NCBI GenBank assembly: GCA_964017145.1 | Contig: OZ024841.1 | Span: forward strand, 4,640,100-4,704,099 | DNA: 64,000 nucleotides | Direction of reading: 5' to 3' | Source of the DNA: Agrocybe praecox | Taxonomy: Eukaryota > Basidiomycota > Agaricomycetes > Agaricales > Agrocybaceae | In this document: piece after piece, positions 23,001 to 32,858 of the stretch | Numbering within the stretch: the stretch's first letter is position 1 | Layout of the letters: every line of letters starts with the position of its first letter | Program-made: the position numbers and the translations under genes | The notes under the pieces: model-generated | What the model saw: the letters and a program-made list of their open reading frames with translations, nothing else | Database searches by the model: none | What the model was told of the DNA's origin: nothing

Positions 23001-23644
23001 TTATCTGCCATATCCGCCACCTAGGTTGGCGAAGAGGGTATCTTCCAGTCTTGGGCGCCATTCCAGATCGCCAGCTTCTGCAGGTTCATCGCGAACCCGG
23101 CCGGGTTCGTTTGGGGCTTCTGCGAAACCGAACGGAAGGACGGCAATTGGTGGATGATCCGCCAATTCCCTCTCGTAAACATTCAATACTTCTTGTTTCC
23201 AAGAACTTGTTAAGTCGAACAGGTTTCGTGTACGCTTTCGCGAGACGATCAGTCGACGGTTCAATATATCGGTTTTAGTAACATCCGGGACAAGGGTCTG
23301 CCAGCCTGGCCGCACATATAAGGACGTATTAACATCCGAATACATGTCAGTGTACTGTTTAGGCCAATGATCGATATGATTCTCGTAGCGGTAGTGGCCT
23401 GTTTCCAGGGTTAACGCGCCATCACGCTGACCTCGATTAAGGTATTCGCGCCAATAATTGAAGATAGTATTGATATATCCTTTTGCGTTGAAATAGTTCC
23501 ATGCTGTATTAAAGCTGCCTTTAAGTACCAAAACGCCCGCGTCGTTATCGCGATGTTGAGAATTAACGCTTAAGCGATTATCCCATCGTTTTGAAATGTC
23601 AGACTTAAGCCAGCCATATATCATATCCTGCGGATAGCCGCGTG
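23001..23644 (-). pseudogene. 5'-truncated reverse-transcriptase copy
   Basis: This encodes the last 207 codons of the same reverse transcriptase, about 95% alike by eye to the complete copy, beginning at the MIYGWLKSDISKRWDNRLSV region. It is cut at 23,644, where GCGTG is followed by GTTAGGGGTTATTGG, unrelated to the element. The truncation removes all catalytic motifs. 5' truncation is typical of incomplete reverse transcription. Confidence 0.85.
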
Positions 23645-25130
23645 GTTAGGGGTTATTGGTTGAAATTTTTTGAGAACCCTAGGAAAACCCTAGAGCCATA
23701 TTTGGTGGACCCTACAGGTCTTGGGGGGCAACCCTACAGGTCTGGAGGGAGAACCCTGGGCAATTCTGGGTGAACCCTCCCCACTTCTACTCAATCATGT
23801 GACTGATCAATGATCATTTCTGATACAAAGATGAGCGCGGCAGGTGTTCTTTACACTGGTACCTGCATCATTCCTGGATGATCGAGAATTAGACATGTGA
23901 TTTATGTGCACATGTCTGACTAATCAAGAAACAAGGCTTGGCGAAATACTAATTGTCAGCGAAAAGAAACTTCACTTTTTTTTTGAATACATTCAAGGCA
24001 TTAGCATCATTCGAACCTTGAATGAATAGACCAACAACATTGTGATAAGAGCTTCCGGTTAATTTTCGCTGACCTCAGCATTTTGCAAGTGAGTTCAGTG
24101 ATTCAACGGAATAAAAAGATAAAAAGTGTAAAGACACAGTTTAGTGTTATGCCAAATACTGATTGCTAGCGAAAACATAACCAAAAATCGGGAACTCAGG
24201 ACATTAGCATCATTCGACATTCGAATGAATAAACCAACGACATTGAGATGATAAGAATTCCCGGATAATTTTCGCTGAAACTTAGCATTTCACAAAGGAG
24301 TTCTGTGATTGAATGGGATACAAAATAAAGAGTGCAAAAATATACAGTGTATGGCTTCGCCAAATGCTGATTGATGGCAATAATCACAATATGGCGCGTA
24401 CTAAACACTCGCTGCGATACTCACTCAAGGTACAATTGAATGAGTCGACCACATTGAGTCATGAAGCATACAATGATTCCTGCCAACGCTATCAGTCAGA
24501 CGTAACACATATATGGCACGATAGAAATATAAAGCGAGTAATAGGTGACATGATTAAAACGAAAGAGATATACATACACGTTGAGAGCATACAAATAGCT
24601 GATGGATGACCCTCGTGGACGGTCCGAGAATGAGGTCGGTTATTGTATCAACGTCGCATAAGCAATGCTCATGCGACAAGCGAAATCTATGAAATACAAG
24701 GTCAGCAATTCAGCGAGAACTACAGACAAATTGAGCACGTACAGAAAGCTGTCAAGCATGATCCTCGTCGTCGGTCCGAGGAACAGGTCTGCTATTGCGC
24801 CAACGTCACATAAGCAATGCTAGTGCGACACTCAAAATCTGTATAATACAAGGTCAGCAACTCATCGAGAACGACATACACATTGAGAGCGTACAGAAAG
24901 CTCTCAAAGACAACGCTCGTCGACGGTCAGAGAAAGAGGGTGTTATCGTCAAAACATCGTGCAACTCCTGAAATCTATAAGATACGCGATCAGTATTTCA
25001 TCGACAAATGGATAGAAGCGAGAACATACGAATAGCTGCAAACAATGGCGCTCGTCGACGGTCTGGAAAAGAGCTCAATTATCGTGCCAACGTCGCATAA
25101 GCAATGCTCGTGCGACACCCGAGGATGGTA
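23645..25130. repeat. Subtelomeric repeat block, first copy
   Basis: It starts GTTAGGGGTTATTGGTTGAAAT and shares order and wording with 25,417-26,220 (AGCCATATTTGGTGGACCCT, GACATGTGATTTATG, CATTAGCATCATTCGA). Inside, a unit of about 200 bp repeats at 23,998 and 24,200. From 24,605 to 25,130 a unit of about 150 bp repeats four times (starts near 24,605, 24,763, 24,910, 25,045), each with CTCGTSGWCGGTC, GCATAAGCAATGCTMRTGCGAC or a close variant. No gene. Confidence 0.65.
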
Positions 25131-25149
25131 AAAGATACAATCAGGCTTG

Positions 25150-25404
25150 TAGTCCAAGGTTGCGGATTTTGGTAACAGTTTCGCTATTACTGCTCGCCAA
25201 CAGAGACAGCAACAGGAGTATACGCTTTGTGACCGACGACGACGGTCCAGGTGGAGAAGAGATCTGACAAGGCAAGAAATACAAGTGGCCCACTAAGATT
25301 AAATTTTAGTCGCGTATATACTTGAATTACAAATAGAATTTTTTTATTAAAACATACCGACCTGCGAATGTGTAAACGCCGTTTGCGCCGTTTGCGCCGT
25401 TTAA
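25150..25404 (-). repeat. Single exon-hairpin unit followed by 9-bp repeats
   Basis: One leftward-reading unit: hairpin core GACCGACGACGACGGTC at 25,231-25,247, and a donor on the minus strand near 25,360 (GTATGTTTTAAT). Next to it on the right is the tract GTAAACGCC-GTTTGCGCC-GTTTGCGCC at 25,373-25,399, one of the 9-bp tracts seen at block edges. Confidence 0.6.
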
Positions 25405-26860
25405 GCCAACGCTTTACTTATTGGTTGAAATTAGAGCCATATTTGGTGGACCCTGCAGATTTTGGAGTGAACCTTCGCGACACTTCTGCGTGATCATGTG
25501 ACTGATCACTTCTGATACACAGACGAGTGTGGAAGGCATTCCTGGATGACCGAGAATTGGACATGTGATTTATGTCCACACCTCTGACTAATTAAGAAGC
25601 AAGGCTTTGCGAAATACTGTTTGTTGGCGAAAATTAATCTAGGATATGCCAGAATCTCAGGGCATTAGCATCATTCGAAATTTGAATGAATAAACCAACA
25701 AGAATGAACAATAAAAAGTGCAAGAACACAATTTAGGGCTTTGCCAAACACTGATTTTTTCGCGAAAAAAAATCGAAGAAACACTTAATCTCAGGCATTA
25801 GCATCAATCGAAATTCGAAAGAATAAACCAATGACATTGAGATAAGAGCTCCCAGTTAATTTTCGCCAACACTCAGCATTTCACAAGGGAGTTCAATGAT
25901 TGAACGGAATAAAAATAAAAAGCGCAAGAACGTACTTTGAACTTTCGGGCTTTGCCAAATACTGATTGATGGCACTAATCACAATATGGTACGCACTAAG
26001 CACTCGCTGTGATACTCATTCAACGTACATTTGAATGAGCCGACCACAATGAGTCATGAAGCATACAATGATTCTTGCCAACACCCAGCATTTCACAGAC
26101 GACCTCAAGTTATCAAAGAGAAAAACAGTCACACGTAACACGTATATGGCACAATAGAAATATAAAGCGAGTAATATGTGACATGATTAAAACAAAAGCT
26201 CTGCATTTGACTACTACACTCGGAAATGTATGACAACTACAGGGAATATCGCATAAGGAACGCTCGTACGACAACCCAAAAGGAACAGGAAGAAAAAGAA
26301 GGGATGAAGGCGAGGCGGAGAAAAGATGGCAGCAGAAAGTCGGAGATTGCGCGTCGTCGAGAGTCAGGAAAAGCGACAACATGGTTGTGGAGCCTGCAGA
26401 AGAGATTACGATCAGTTCATAAGTAGTAAACACATGTGGAAACTATGCATACCGATCCAAATATCATAGCTGGAGCCGAAAGGAGGAAGGGCGGGTGGAA
26501 AACAGAGGACAATAATAGATTGCCTGACCATCAGCAAGCATCAGAAAACGACGCGATGGTCATGGACTCCGGACCGTAGTCGGACGTTCTAGGATGGTAA
26601 ACTTTCAGACGAGTTCTGATAGGACAAGAAAGATGAGAAGGAAACTTAAATTGAATATCAACCATGACTGAATGTAGAAAGTCAAAAAAAAGCATACCGA
26701 GGTGCAGCAGGTCTAGAAAGAAAGAAGATAGGGAGGCGAAATTTGAAGTTAGCCTAATACCACTGTATGTTTTTTCTAAAAATAAAAAATAAACATTAAA
26801 CCCATAAGAAAGGACGGGACATGCACTTGAGAATATCACAGCATACCAAGATGCAAAGAA
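25405..26860. repeat. Subtelomeric repeat block, second copy, and unassigned sequence
   Basis: 25,417-26,220 repeats 23,652-24,560 with drift (TTATTGGTTGAAAT, CATATTTGGTGGACCCT, GACATGTGATTTATG, GACATGATTAAAAC). From 26,220 to 26,860 there are only short frames (a Lys/Glu/Arg-rich one at 26,226-26,426) with no family signature; I see no gene. Confidence 0.55.
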
Positions 26861-27060
26861 TAGGTGAAGAGGCAAGCCAACAGCCTGACCGACGACGACG
26901 GTCCAGGTGGAGAAGAGACCTGACAGGGCAAGAAAAGATGTTGGAGAGGCAAGCCAGCAGCCTGACCGACGACGACGGTCCAGGTGGAGCAGAGACCTGA
27001 CACGACAAGAAATATGCGAGCGAAACTGGGATTTGAATTACGCACATAAGTTCAAGGAAA
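26861..27060 (-). repeat. Two exon-hairpin units, leftward
   Basis: Cores GACCGACGACGACGGTC lie at 26,887-26,903 and 26,964-26,980, only 77 bp apart, so one unit is internally deleted. Flanks match the main arrays (CCAGGTGGAG, GACACGACAAGAAATATGCGAGC). Confidence 0.7.
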
Positions 27061-27640
27061 AACAAAAATAATCATAAGGACGTACTCACATCCGAAACTA
27101 CAAAGCGCACCCTAGCACAGAATCGGCAGCATTTCCGATATATAAAAATTCGGTCGCAAGTCAAGAACCTGATCCTCGTCGAACGTCAAGATGGTCCCCA
27201 AAAAGATCCTCAGCCCTCCAAGCCGTATACTCCATAGGTCTGATGTGGGCGCTATGCACCTACATCATTCCCTTGACGCCCGCTATTTAGGTGCTATGCG
27301 CCTAAATAAAAGAGACATCGTAGCAAGATAGAATGTTGAAGGTTGTGCCCAAGGCAGCGGACCAGTGACGAGCCAGTGAAAAGCGTGTTTTCCATACAGC
27401 AGAGTTTGGATCTAGGCGCAATGCACCTACATAGTACAGTCGTCGTGGTTTGGTTGTAAACATCAGGAACGATTAGGTCAACAATCAATCAGGGATTTGT
27501 CTTTGTTTGGAATGCTGACTCGCATTCGGCAAATCCGGCAACCACCGGCAGCGGCTGCTTCAAACGCTAATAATAGTATACATAGTACCCATTGAGGCAG
27601 CCGTTTACGCCGTTTACGCCGTGGTTTTAACTTACGGATT
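27012..27640 (-). repeat. Paired-palindrome block with 9-bp tract (leftward copy)
   Basis: 27,012-27,365 is a direct repeat of 31,408-31,760 and an inverted repeat of 62,520-62,830. It holds paired palindromes at 27,250-27,310 (GCTATGCACCTACAT, then TTTAGGTGCTATGCGCCTAA) and another half at 27,415-27,440. A second part (27,425-27,560) matches 32,290-32,440 and, inverted, 61,860-62,010. It ends in the tract GCCGTTTACGCCGTTTACGCC (27,599-27,619). Confidence 0.75.
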
Positions 27641-27717
27641 TCAAGTTACATGTAACATTCTCCCTGTCACTTCTTCCTCTCTTCCAACGTTACTCAAAAA
27701 ATCTCTTTATTATTGAC

Positions 27718-29161
27718 ATGGCCCCCAACCAGAAACGCGTAACCCGTTCTTCTGCTGCAGCCGCAGTCAAGGAATCAAACCACACTGGAGATGCCGAACG
27801 CACCAGCGACGATAGTGAGAAGGGTGTCGAGAAGTCGGTGGAAGACGATGTCCGGATGGAAGACAATGAGGATAAGGACAGTGAAGACGAGGAGCACGTA
27901 GAAAACGAGGAAGAGGAAGAGAGCAATGTCGATGAAGATAGCGAAGAAAGCAGCAACGGGACTGAAGAGGAGGATGACGATGAAGATGGGGTGGTTCAAG
28001 GCAAGGAGGGTACAATAAAACCGGACGTCTTGAATGAGGGATACAAGAGTGTCAAGAGCTTCCGATTGGTGATACAAACAGACGATGAGGGAGATGTGGT
28101 ATTGAAATTGAGAGAAGGTTTGGAGTGAGTTCTCCTTCGTTTTCTTGAGAAATTGAACCTGACTTCGGTGGTCCAGCATCTGGATCGGCTACCACGGCAA
28201 AAAAACGCGTAAGAACAAGGAAGACCGCGCGTATGCAAGGATTGCTGGGGTGTTCCTTGGGCCGAGGTTCTCAGAGGAGGATCAGAGGTCCTGTGTCCTG
28301 AAAATATGCTGGTATTATAAGCAGGAGGAGGTGGACAAGTCCCGTATGAAAACCAAGTATGTTGTAGGATTTTTTCCCCTCTCTGTGTACTAACCAACTA
28401 ACTAACTATGTGAATAAAAAACTCAGGGAAAAAAAATTCCTCAAGACGATGGTAAAACCGGAACGTCTCGCAAGTAATCACTTCCAATTTATTTCCGCAA
28501 AGTCCGTTCTAGGTACGTTTTCATCCTCTTCAGCCCAATTTGCACTGTGCTTGACTTAGATTCTAGATGAAGCAATTGGGCTTAGTGTCGACGACGCTAA
28601 CGGGTTCAATCATCCCATACCACTCAAGGCTTGGTACTACCGAGCGCGTTATGACCCCATAAAGAATATAATCACAGTAAGTACTTGATTTTATGTATGT
28701 CTTAATCGCCAGTAGTAACACTCTTCACCTAGGGCATATGGAAGTGCAAATGCTGTGATCAGCCCTACAACTCAAGGACGACCGAGCAGCGCTTTTGCAT
28801 CGAATGCCGGCAATGGCGGTGCACCAAGAAGCTGTCAAGGACCAAAGGAGAGAAAGCGGCAACCAAAATGGCCGACATCAGCCACCCGAACAAGATCGTC
28901 AAGAAATTCGCCATAATGCCAATCTTTCGCGGAGGAATAGCAGGAACAGACGAGTCATGGGCCATGGGGGGGAATGGATTTGCACGGATACTCGCTCAGG
29001 AGTGGTTGGAGGGTGGGATAGACAGTTTGCCAGCGTCGTGGATGGACGAACTGAACGGCAATCTTGACGACAACGACGGTGAGATCGGAAACCTCGTCTT
29101 GTATTGCGCGGGGAGAGAATTTGAGTGGAGAAAGTGCCCTGGGTGCAAGACCGCGATTTAA
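27718..29161 (+). CDS. BAH-domain protein with C-terminal cysteine-rich zinc-binding region
   Basis: Five exons (27,718-28,124; 28,177-28,356; 28,427-28,512; 28,567-28,676; 28,733-29,161) join in frame to 403 residues; all introns are GT-AG and 52-70 nt. Residues 1-100 are an acidic Asp/Glu/Ser-rich tail. The middle has the layout of a BAH domain: RAYARIAGVFLGPRF, VLKICWYYKQEEV, NHFQFISAKSVL and PLKAWYYRARYDP. Next come WKCKCCDQPYNS, RFCIECRQWRC and a final CPGCK, a likely zinc-binding cluster (possibly a degenerate PHD). BAH modules bind nucleosomes or partner proteins in chromatin, so a nuclear role is likely, but partners are unknown. Start chosen at the first ATG of the open frame. It sits between two repeat blocks yet has no frame damage. 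Confidence 0.7.
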
Positions 29162-29680
29162 AACGGGCCCGGACTTCATTGACATTGTTTTTTTTTGCTT
29201 CGTTTTCTTGCTGTTTGTCAAGGGTTTCACATCATCGTTTTTTTTTTGGATTTTTTGATAGTCTTACATTTTTGAAATGAGTGTATTGAATTGGACTTCC
29301 ACAAATAATTTGTTTCCAACAAATGATACAACAACAATACGAGCGGAAAGGGGACATAGAATGCCACACGACAACAAAGATGGACTATGGATGATGGAAG
29401 ATAAAACCAAAGAGACATGGGTGCATGGGTGGGGAGGAGGGAGGCTGGGCAATAAATTAATAAAGAGCAACACTTGGAAAGGAAACACAACTACAGGGAA
29501 TATCGCAGCATACCAAGGTGCAAAGGATCAAGAAAGAGAAATGATGGAGAGACGAGCCAGCAGCTTGACCGACGACGACGGTCCAGGTGGAGAAGAGACC
29601 TGATACGTCAAAAATATAAGGGGCACAGAGATTAAATGCTAGTCACGCCTGTACTTAGATTAAGAATTGAAGTTTAAAAC
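29162..29680 (-). repeat. Intergenic stretch ending in one exon-hairpin unit
   Basis: 29,162-29,480 holds poly-T runs and no gene. 29,500-29,670 is one leftward array unit: CATACCAAGGTGCAAAG (minus-strand donor side), core GACCGACGACGACGGTC at 29,567-29,583, then GAGACCTGATACG. Confidence 0.65.
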
Positions 29681-29879
29681 GATAACGAGTCAGCGTCGGC
29701 CGCGTGTATACCACCCAGCGAACAGATGAGATGAAACACCAAAAGAAGTGGGGGAAGCCCCGGAGCAGTCGATTAAATAAGCAGTCGACGACTCCTGGAG
29801 TATTTTCTTCATCACTTGCATTCTTTCGTTTTCACCGTATGCTCTAAGGTTTTTCCAAGGACTAATGCGAGTTGACTGG

Positions 29880-30222
29880 TACGGGTCGACTAATTCCGAG
29901 TCGAATTAGTCGGTTAGAAGGCAAGCTCGATGAAAATAAAGACTCAACGAAGCGAAAGGCGAATTGGAGCACGAAATGTACCAGACAAAAAGATGTCTGG
30001 ACTCATGAGCATAATGTTTGGACACAGAAAGCAGGTCGCTCCATCTTTAACTTCAACGACTTTCAAAGGACACATAAGGTATCCGGCAAGCAAATCGCCA
30101 CCAGAAAAGGAACTAGGTGTTGTAAATGCGACAATATCATTCCAAGAGGAACTCATCTGTGGTTTGCAAGCCAGAATGGAGGCGTTGGAAAAAAGGACGT
30201 CAGAGCCTCACGGGGTTGATGA
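29880..30222 (+). pseudogene. Fragment of a coiled-coil exon related to the 32.9-34.6 kb gene
   Basis: One plus-strand frame reads ELGVVNATISFQEELICGLQ followed by ARMEALEKR. This lines up with ELAMLKTTVSLQGELIARLR and ARVEGLEQEL in the last exon of the minus-strand gene at 32,859-34,634. The preceding text in another frame (SRLEGKLDENKDSTKRKANW, then WTHEHNVWTQK) resembles that exon's start (INNMEASFRQ..WWSKQKSWTQ). It needs a frame change and has no start exon, so it is probably a relic duplicate in opposite orientation. Confidence 0.45.
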
Positions 30223-30239
30223 AAAACACACACGGAGGT

Positions 30240-31410
30240 GCACAGGAAAGATAAAGAAAGATAATGGAGAGGCGAGCGAACAGCCTGACCGACGACGACG
30301 GTCCAGGTGGAGAAGAGACCTGACTCGGAAAAATTACGAGGGGCCTACTAAGATTAAAGGTTAGTCATGTATGTCTTTAAATCACGAATAGAAATTGTAA
30401 AAAGAAACATACCGAAGTGCAAAGAAACGAGAAAGGAAAATGATGGAGAGACGAGCCAGCAGCCTGACCGACGACGACGGTCCAGGTGGAAGAGAAACCT
30501 GACACGGCAAGAAATATGCGAGCGAAACTGAGATCAAATGTTAGCCATGAATGTACTTAAATTGCGAATTGAAATTTAAAAAGAAACATACCGAGGTGAA
30601 AAGGAACCAGAAGGAAATATGATGGAGAAGCAAGCCAACAGCCTGACCGACGACGACGGTCCAGGTGGAGAAGAGACCTGACTCGGAAAAATTACGAGGG
30701 GCCTACTAAGATTAAAGGTTAGTCATGTATGTCTTTAAATCACGAATAGAAATTGTAAAAAGAAACATACCGAAGTGCAAAGAAACGAGAAAGGAAAATG
30801 ATGGAGAGACGAGCCGGCAGCCTGACCGACGACGACGGTCCTGATGGAAAAGAAACCTGACACGGCAAGAAATATGCGAGCGAAACTGAGATCAAATGTT
30901 AGCCATGAATGTACTTAAATTGCGAATTGAAATTTAAAACGAAACATACCGAGGTAAAAAGGAACCAGAAGGAAATATGATGGAGAAGCAAGCCAACAGC
31001 CTGACCGACGACGACGGTCCGGGTGAAGAAGAGACCTGACAGGGCAAAAATTACGAGGGGCCTACTAAGATTAAAGGTTAGTCATGTATGTCCTTGAATT
31101 ACGAATAAAAAGTTTAAAAAGAAACATACCGAAGTGCAAAGAAAGGAGAAAGGAAAATGATAGACAGGTCAGCCAGCAGCCTGACCGACGACGACGGTCC
31201 AGGTGAAGAAGAGATCTGACACGGCAAGAAATATGCGAGCGAAACTGAGATTAAATGTTAGCCATGAATGTACTTAAATTGCGAATAGAAAATTTAAAAA
31301 GAAACATACCGAGGTGCAAAGAAACGAGAAAGAAAAACGATGGAGAGCCGGGCCAGCAGCCTGACCGACGACGACGGTCCACGTGGAGAAGAGACCTAAC
31401 ACGACAAGAA
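30240..31410 (-). repeat. Exon-hairpin array, 7 units, about 180-bp period, leftward
   Basis: Cores GACCGACGACGACGGTC start at 30,287, 30,466, 30,645, 30,824, 31,003, 31,183 and 31,363, spacing 179-180 bp. Two unit types alternate: one has TTACGAGGGGCCTACTAAG after the core, the other ATATGCGAGCGAAACTGAG, giving a 358-bp higher-order period. On the minus strand each unit reads CAG | exon | GTATGTTTCTTTTTAAA ... GGCTAAC/GACTAAC ... CAG. Confidence 0.85.
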
Positions 31411-32560
31411 ATATGCGAGCGAAACTGGGATTTGAATTACGCACATAAGTTCAAGGAAAAACAAAAATAATCATAAGGACGTACTCACATCCGAAACTAC
31501 AAAGCGCACCCTAGCACAGAATCGGCAGCATTTCCGATATATAAAAATTCGGTCGCAAGTCAAGAACCTGATCCTCGTCGAACGTCAAGATGGTCCCCAA
31601 AAAGATCCTCAGCCCTCCAAGCCGTATACTCCATAGGTCTGATGTGGGCGCTATGCACCTACATCATTCCCTTGACGCCCGCTATTTAGGTGCTATGCGC
31701 CTAAATAAAAGAGACATCGTAGCAAGATAGAATGTTGAAGGTTGTGCCCAAGGTAGTGGACCAGTGATGAGGGTGACCGCGAATCGTTGAAAATGAAAAC
31801 ATTGTCGTTTTGCTGAGAAAATGTGGCGAATAATTAGCGGATTCCGGTGGAGAAATGAAATGAGAACGTACCATAGTTCCTTAGAGAAATAGATAGACCT
31901 ATTCTCCGCGTCCTATGCAATGTAGGCCCTATGCACCCACATCAAATATGCTATGCTACGCTCGCTATGTAGGTGCCAGCACACATGGGCGTCCTCGACG
32001 GTAGGGCTTGGTGTGCATATACAGAATTTGGACCTGATGGGTGGATAGTTAGGCGGACAAGCGCAGGAAAGGTTGTTGACGAAAATTTATGGAAGGAGAT
32101 GCTATTGAGAAGGACCTGTCTCTAGAACGTAGGACATGAAACGAGCGACGTGTGGGAAGGTCCAAAGGCTTCTCACTGAAGCCAGTGAAAAACATTGTGT
32201 TCAGTGTTTTCCATACAGCAGAGTTTGGATCTAGGCGCTATGCACCTACATCCGACCTGCTACGACGTACTATGTAGGTGCATAGCACCTACATAGTACA
32301 GTCGTCGTGGTTTGGTTGTAAAGATCAGCAACGATTAGATTAACCATCGACAAAGGCTTGTCTTTGTTTGGTATGCCTGGATCGACTTCGGCAATCCCGG
32401 CAATTACCCACGTGGCCGTTTCAGACCCTAATAATAGCATAGTAATTGTTGACATCGCCGTTATCGCCGTTTCTGCCGTTTCAACAGCGTGTGCGTGAGT
32501 CTTGGGCGTATAGACATTGCCCACGCCCGTGGCAGCAGTATTACTGCTCACCCCGCGAGT
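31411..32560 (-). repeat. Paired-palindrome block, left inverted arm
   Basis: This is an inverted copy of 61,806-62,830 over its length. It contains palindrome pairs at 31,647-31,708, 31,927-31,977 and 32,230-32,300 (TAGGTGCATAGCACCTA at 32,274-32,290) and a 9-bp tract at 32,455-32,480 (ATCGCCGTTATCGCCGTTTC). 31,408-31,760 also repeats 27,012-27,365 directly. No gene. Confidence 0.8.
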
Positions 32561-32858
32561 GCCTAAACTCAACGATTGTAAAAGATTGACTGTATGTTAA
32601 TGACACTAGCAACTCACCAGTAAGTGCAAACGTACACATGACCCAGGCCAATGCTTGCTTTCATGTCTTCCTTTAGGACTTCCTTCAATACGTACTACAA
32701 TCTGTAAATGTTTCTCTTTGACATTGTGTCAATTTAATCTTAATTCAGACAATTATGCGGCAAGCAAGTCACCAATTTCGTTGTGGGTACGTATTTATGT
32801 ACAAAAAAATGAAAGGGGGCAAACATAGGCCGTCAAAGTTGTCAAGATAAACAATGAA
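32561..32858. other. Intergenic, nothing recognised
   Basis: Sequence between the left inverted arm and the stop codon of the minus-strand gene; it probably includes that gene's 3' untranslated region. No repeat or RNA gene seen. Confidence 0.5.

Larger units (their letters stand above)
18277..23644 (-). mobile_element. Tandem Penelope-like element (endonuclease-less type): one full unit plus a 5'-truncated copy
   Basis: On the minus strand the order is: 3' part of an upstream copy (23,644-23,001, reverse-transcriptase C-terminus), its 3' region/terminal repeat (about 23,000-21,727), a complete reverse-transcriptase gene (21,649-19,547), and the same 3' region again (19,546-18,277). The two units repeat at 3,450 bp. 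Partial tandems with pseudo-LTRs, 5' truncation and hammerhead ribozymes are hallmarks of Penelope-like elements. The protein has their KIHK motif and lacks a GIY-YIG endonuclease, as in the telomere-associated EN-minus elements described in basidiomycetes (Coprina) and rotifers (Athena). The 3' end joins the broken auxilin gene and the 5'-truncated end faces the telomere. Assignment to Coprina itself is likely but untested. Confidence 0.85.

Noticed and set aside
23640..23655. A functional leftward telomere remnant
   Set aside because: Only about one repeat, in the plus-strand G-rich orientation that belongs to a right end; kept only as a possible seed.
30240..31410. CRISPR-like array (regularly spaced repeats)
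   Set aside because: Eukaryotic telomeric setting, about 180-bp units conserved over their full length, no unique spacers and no cas genes.
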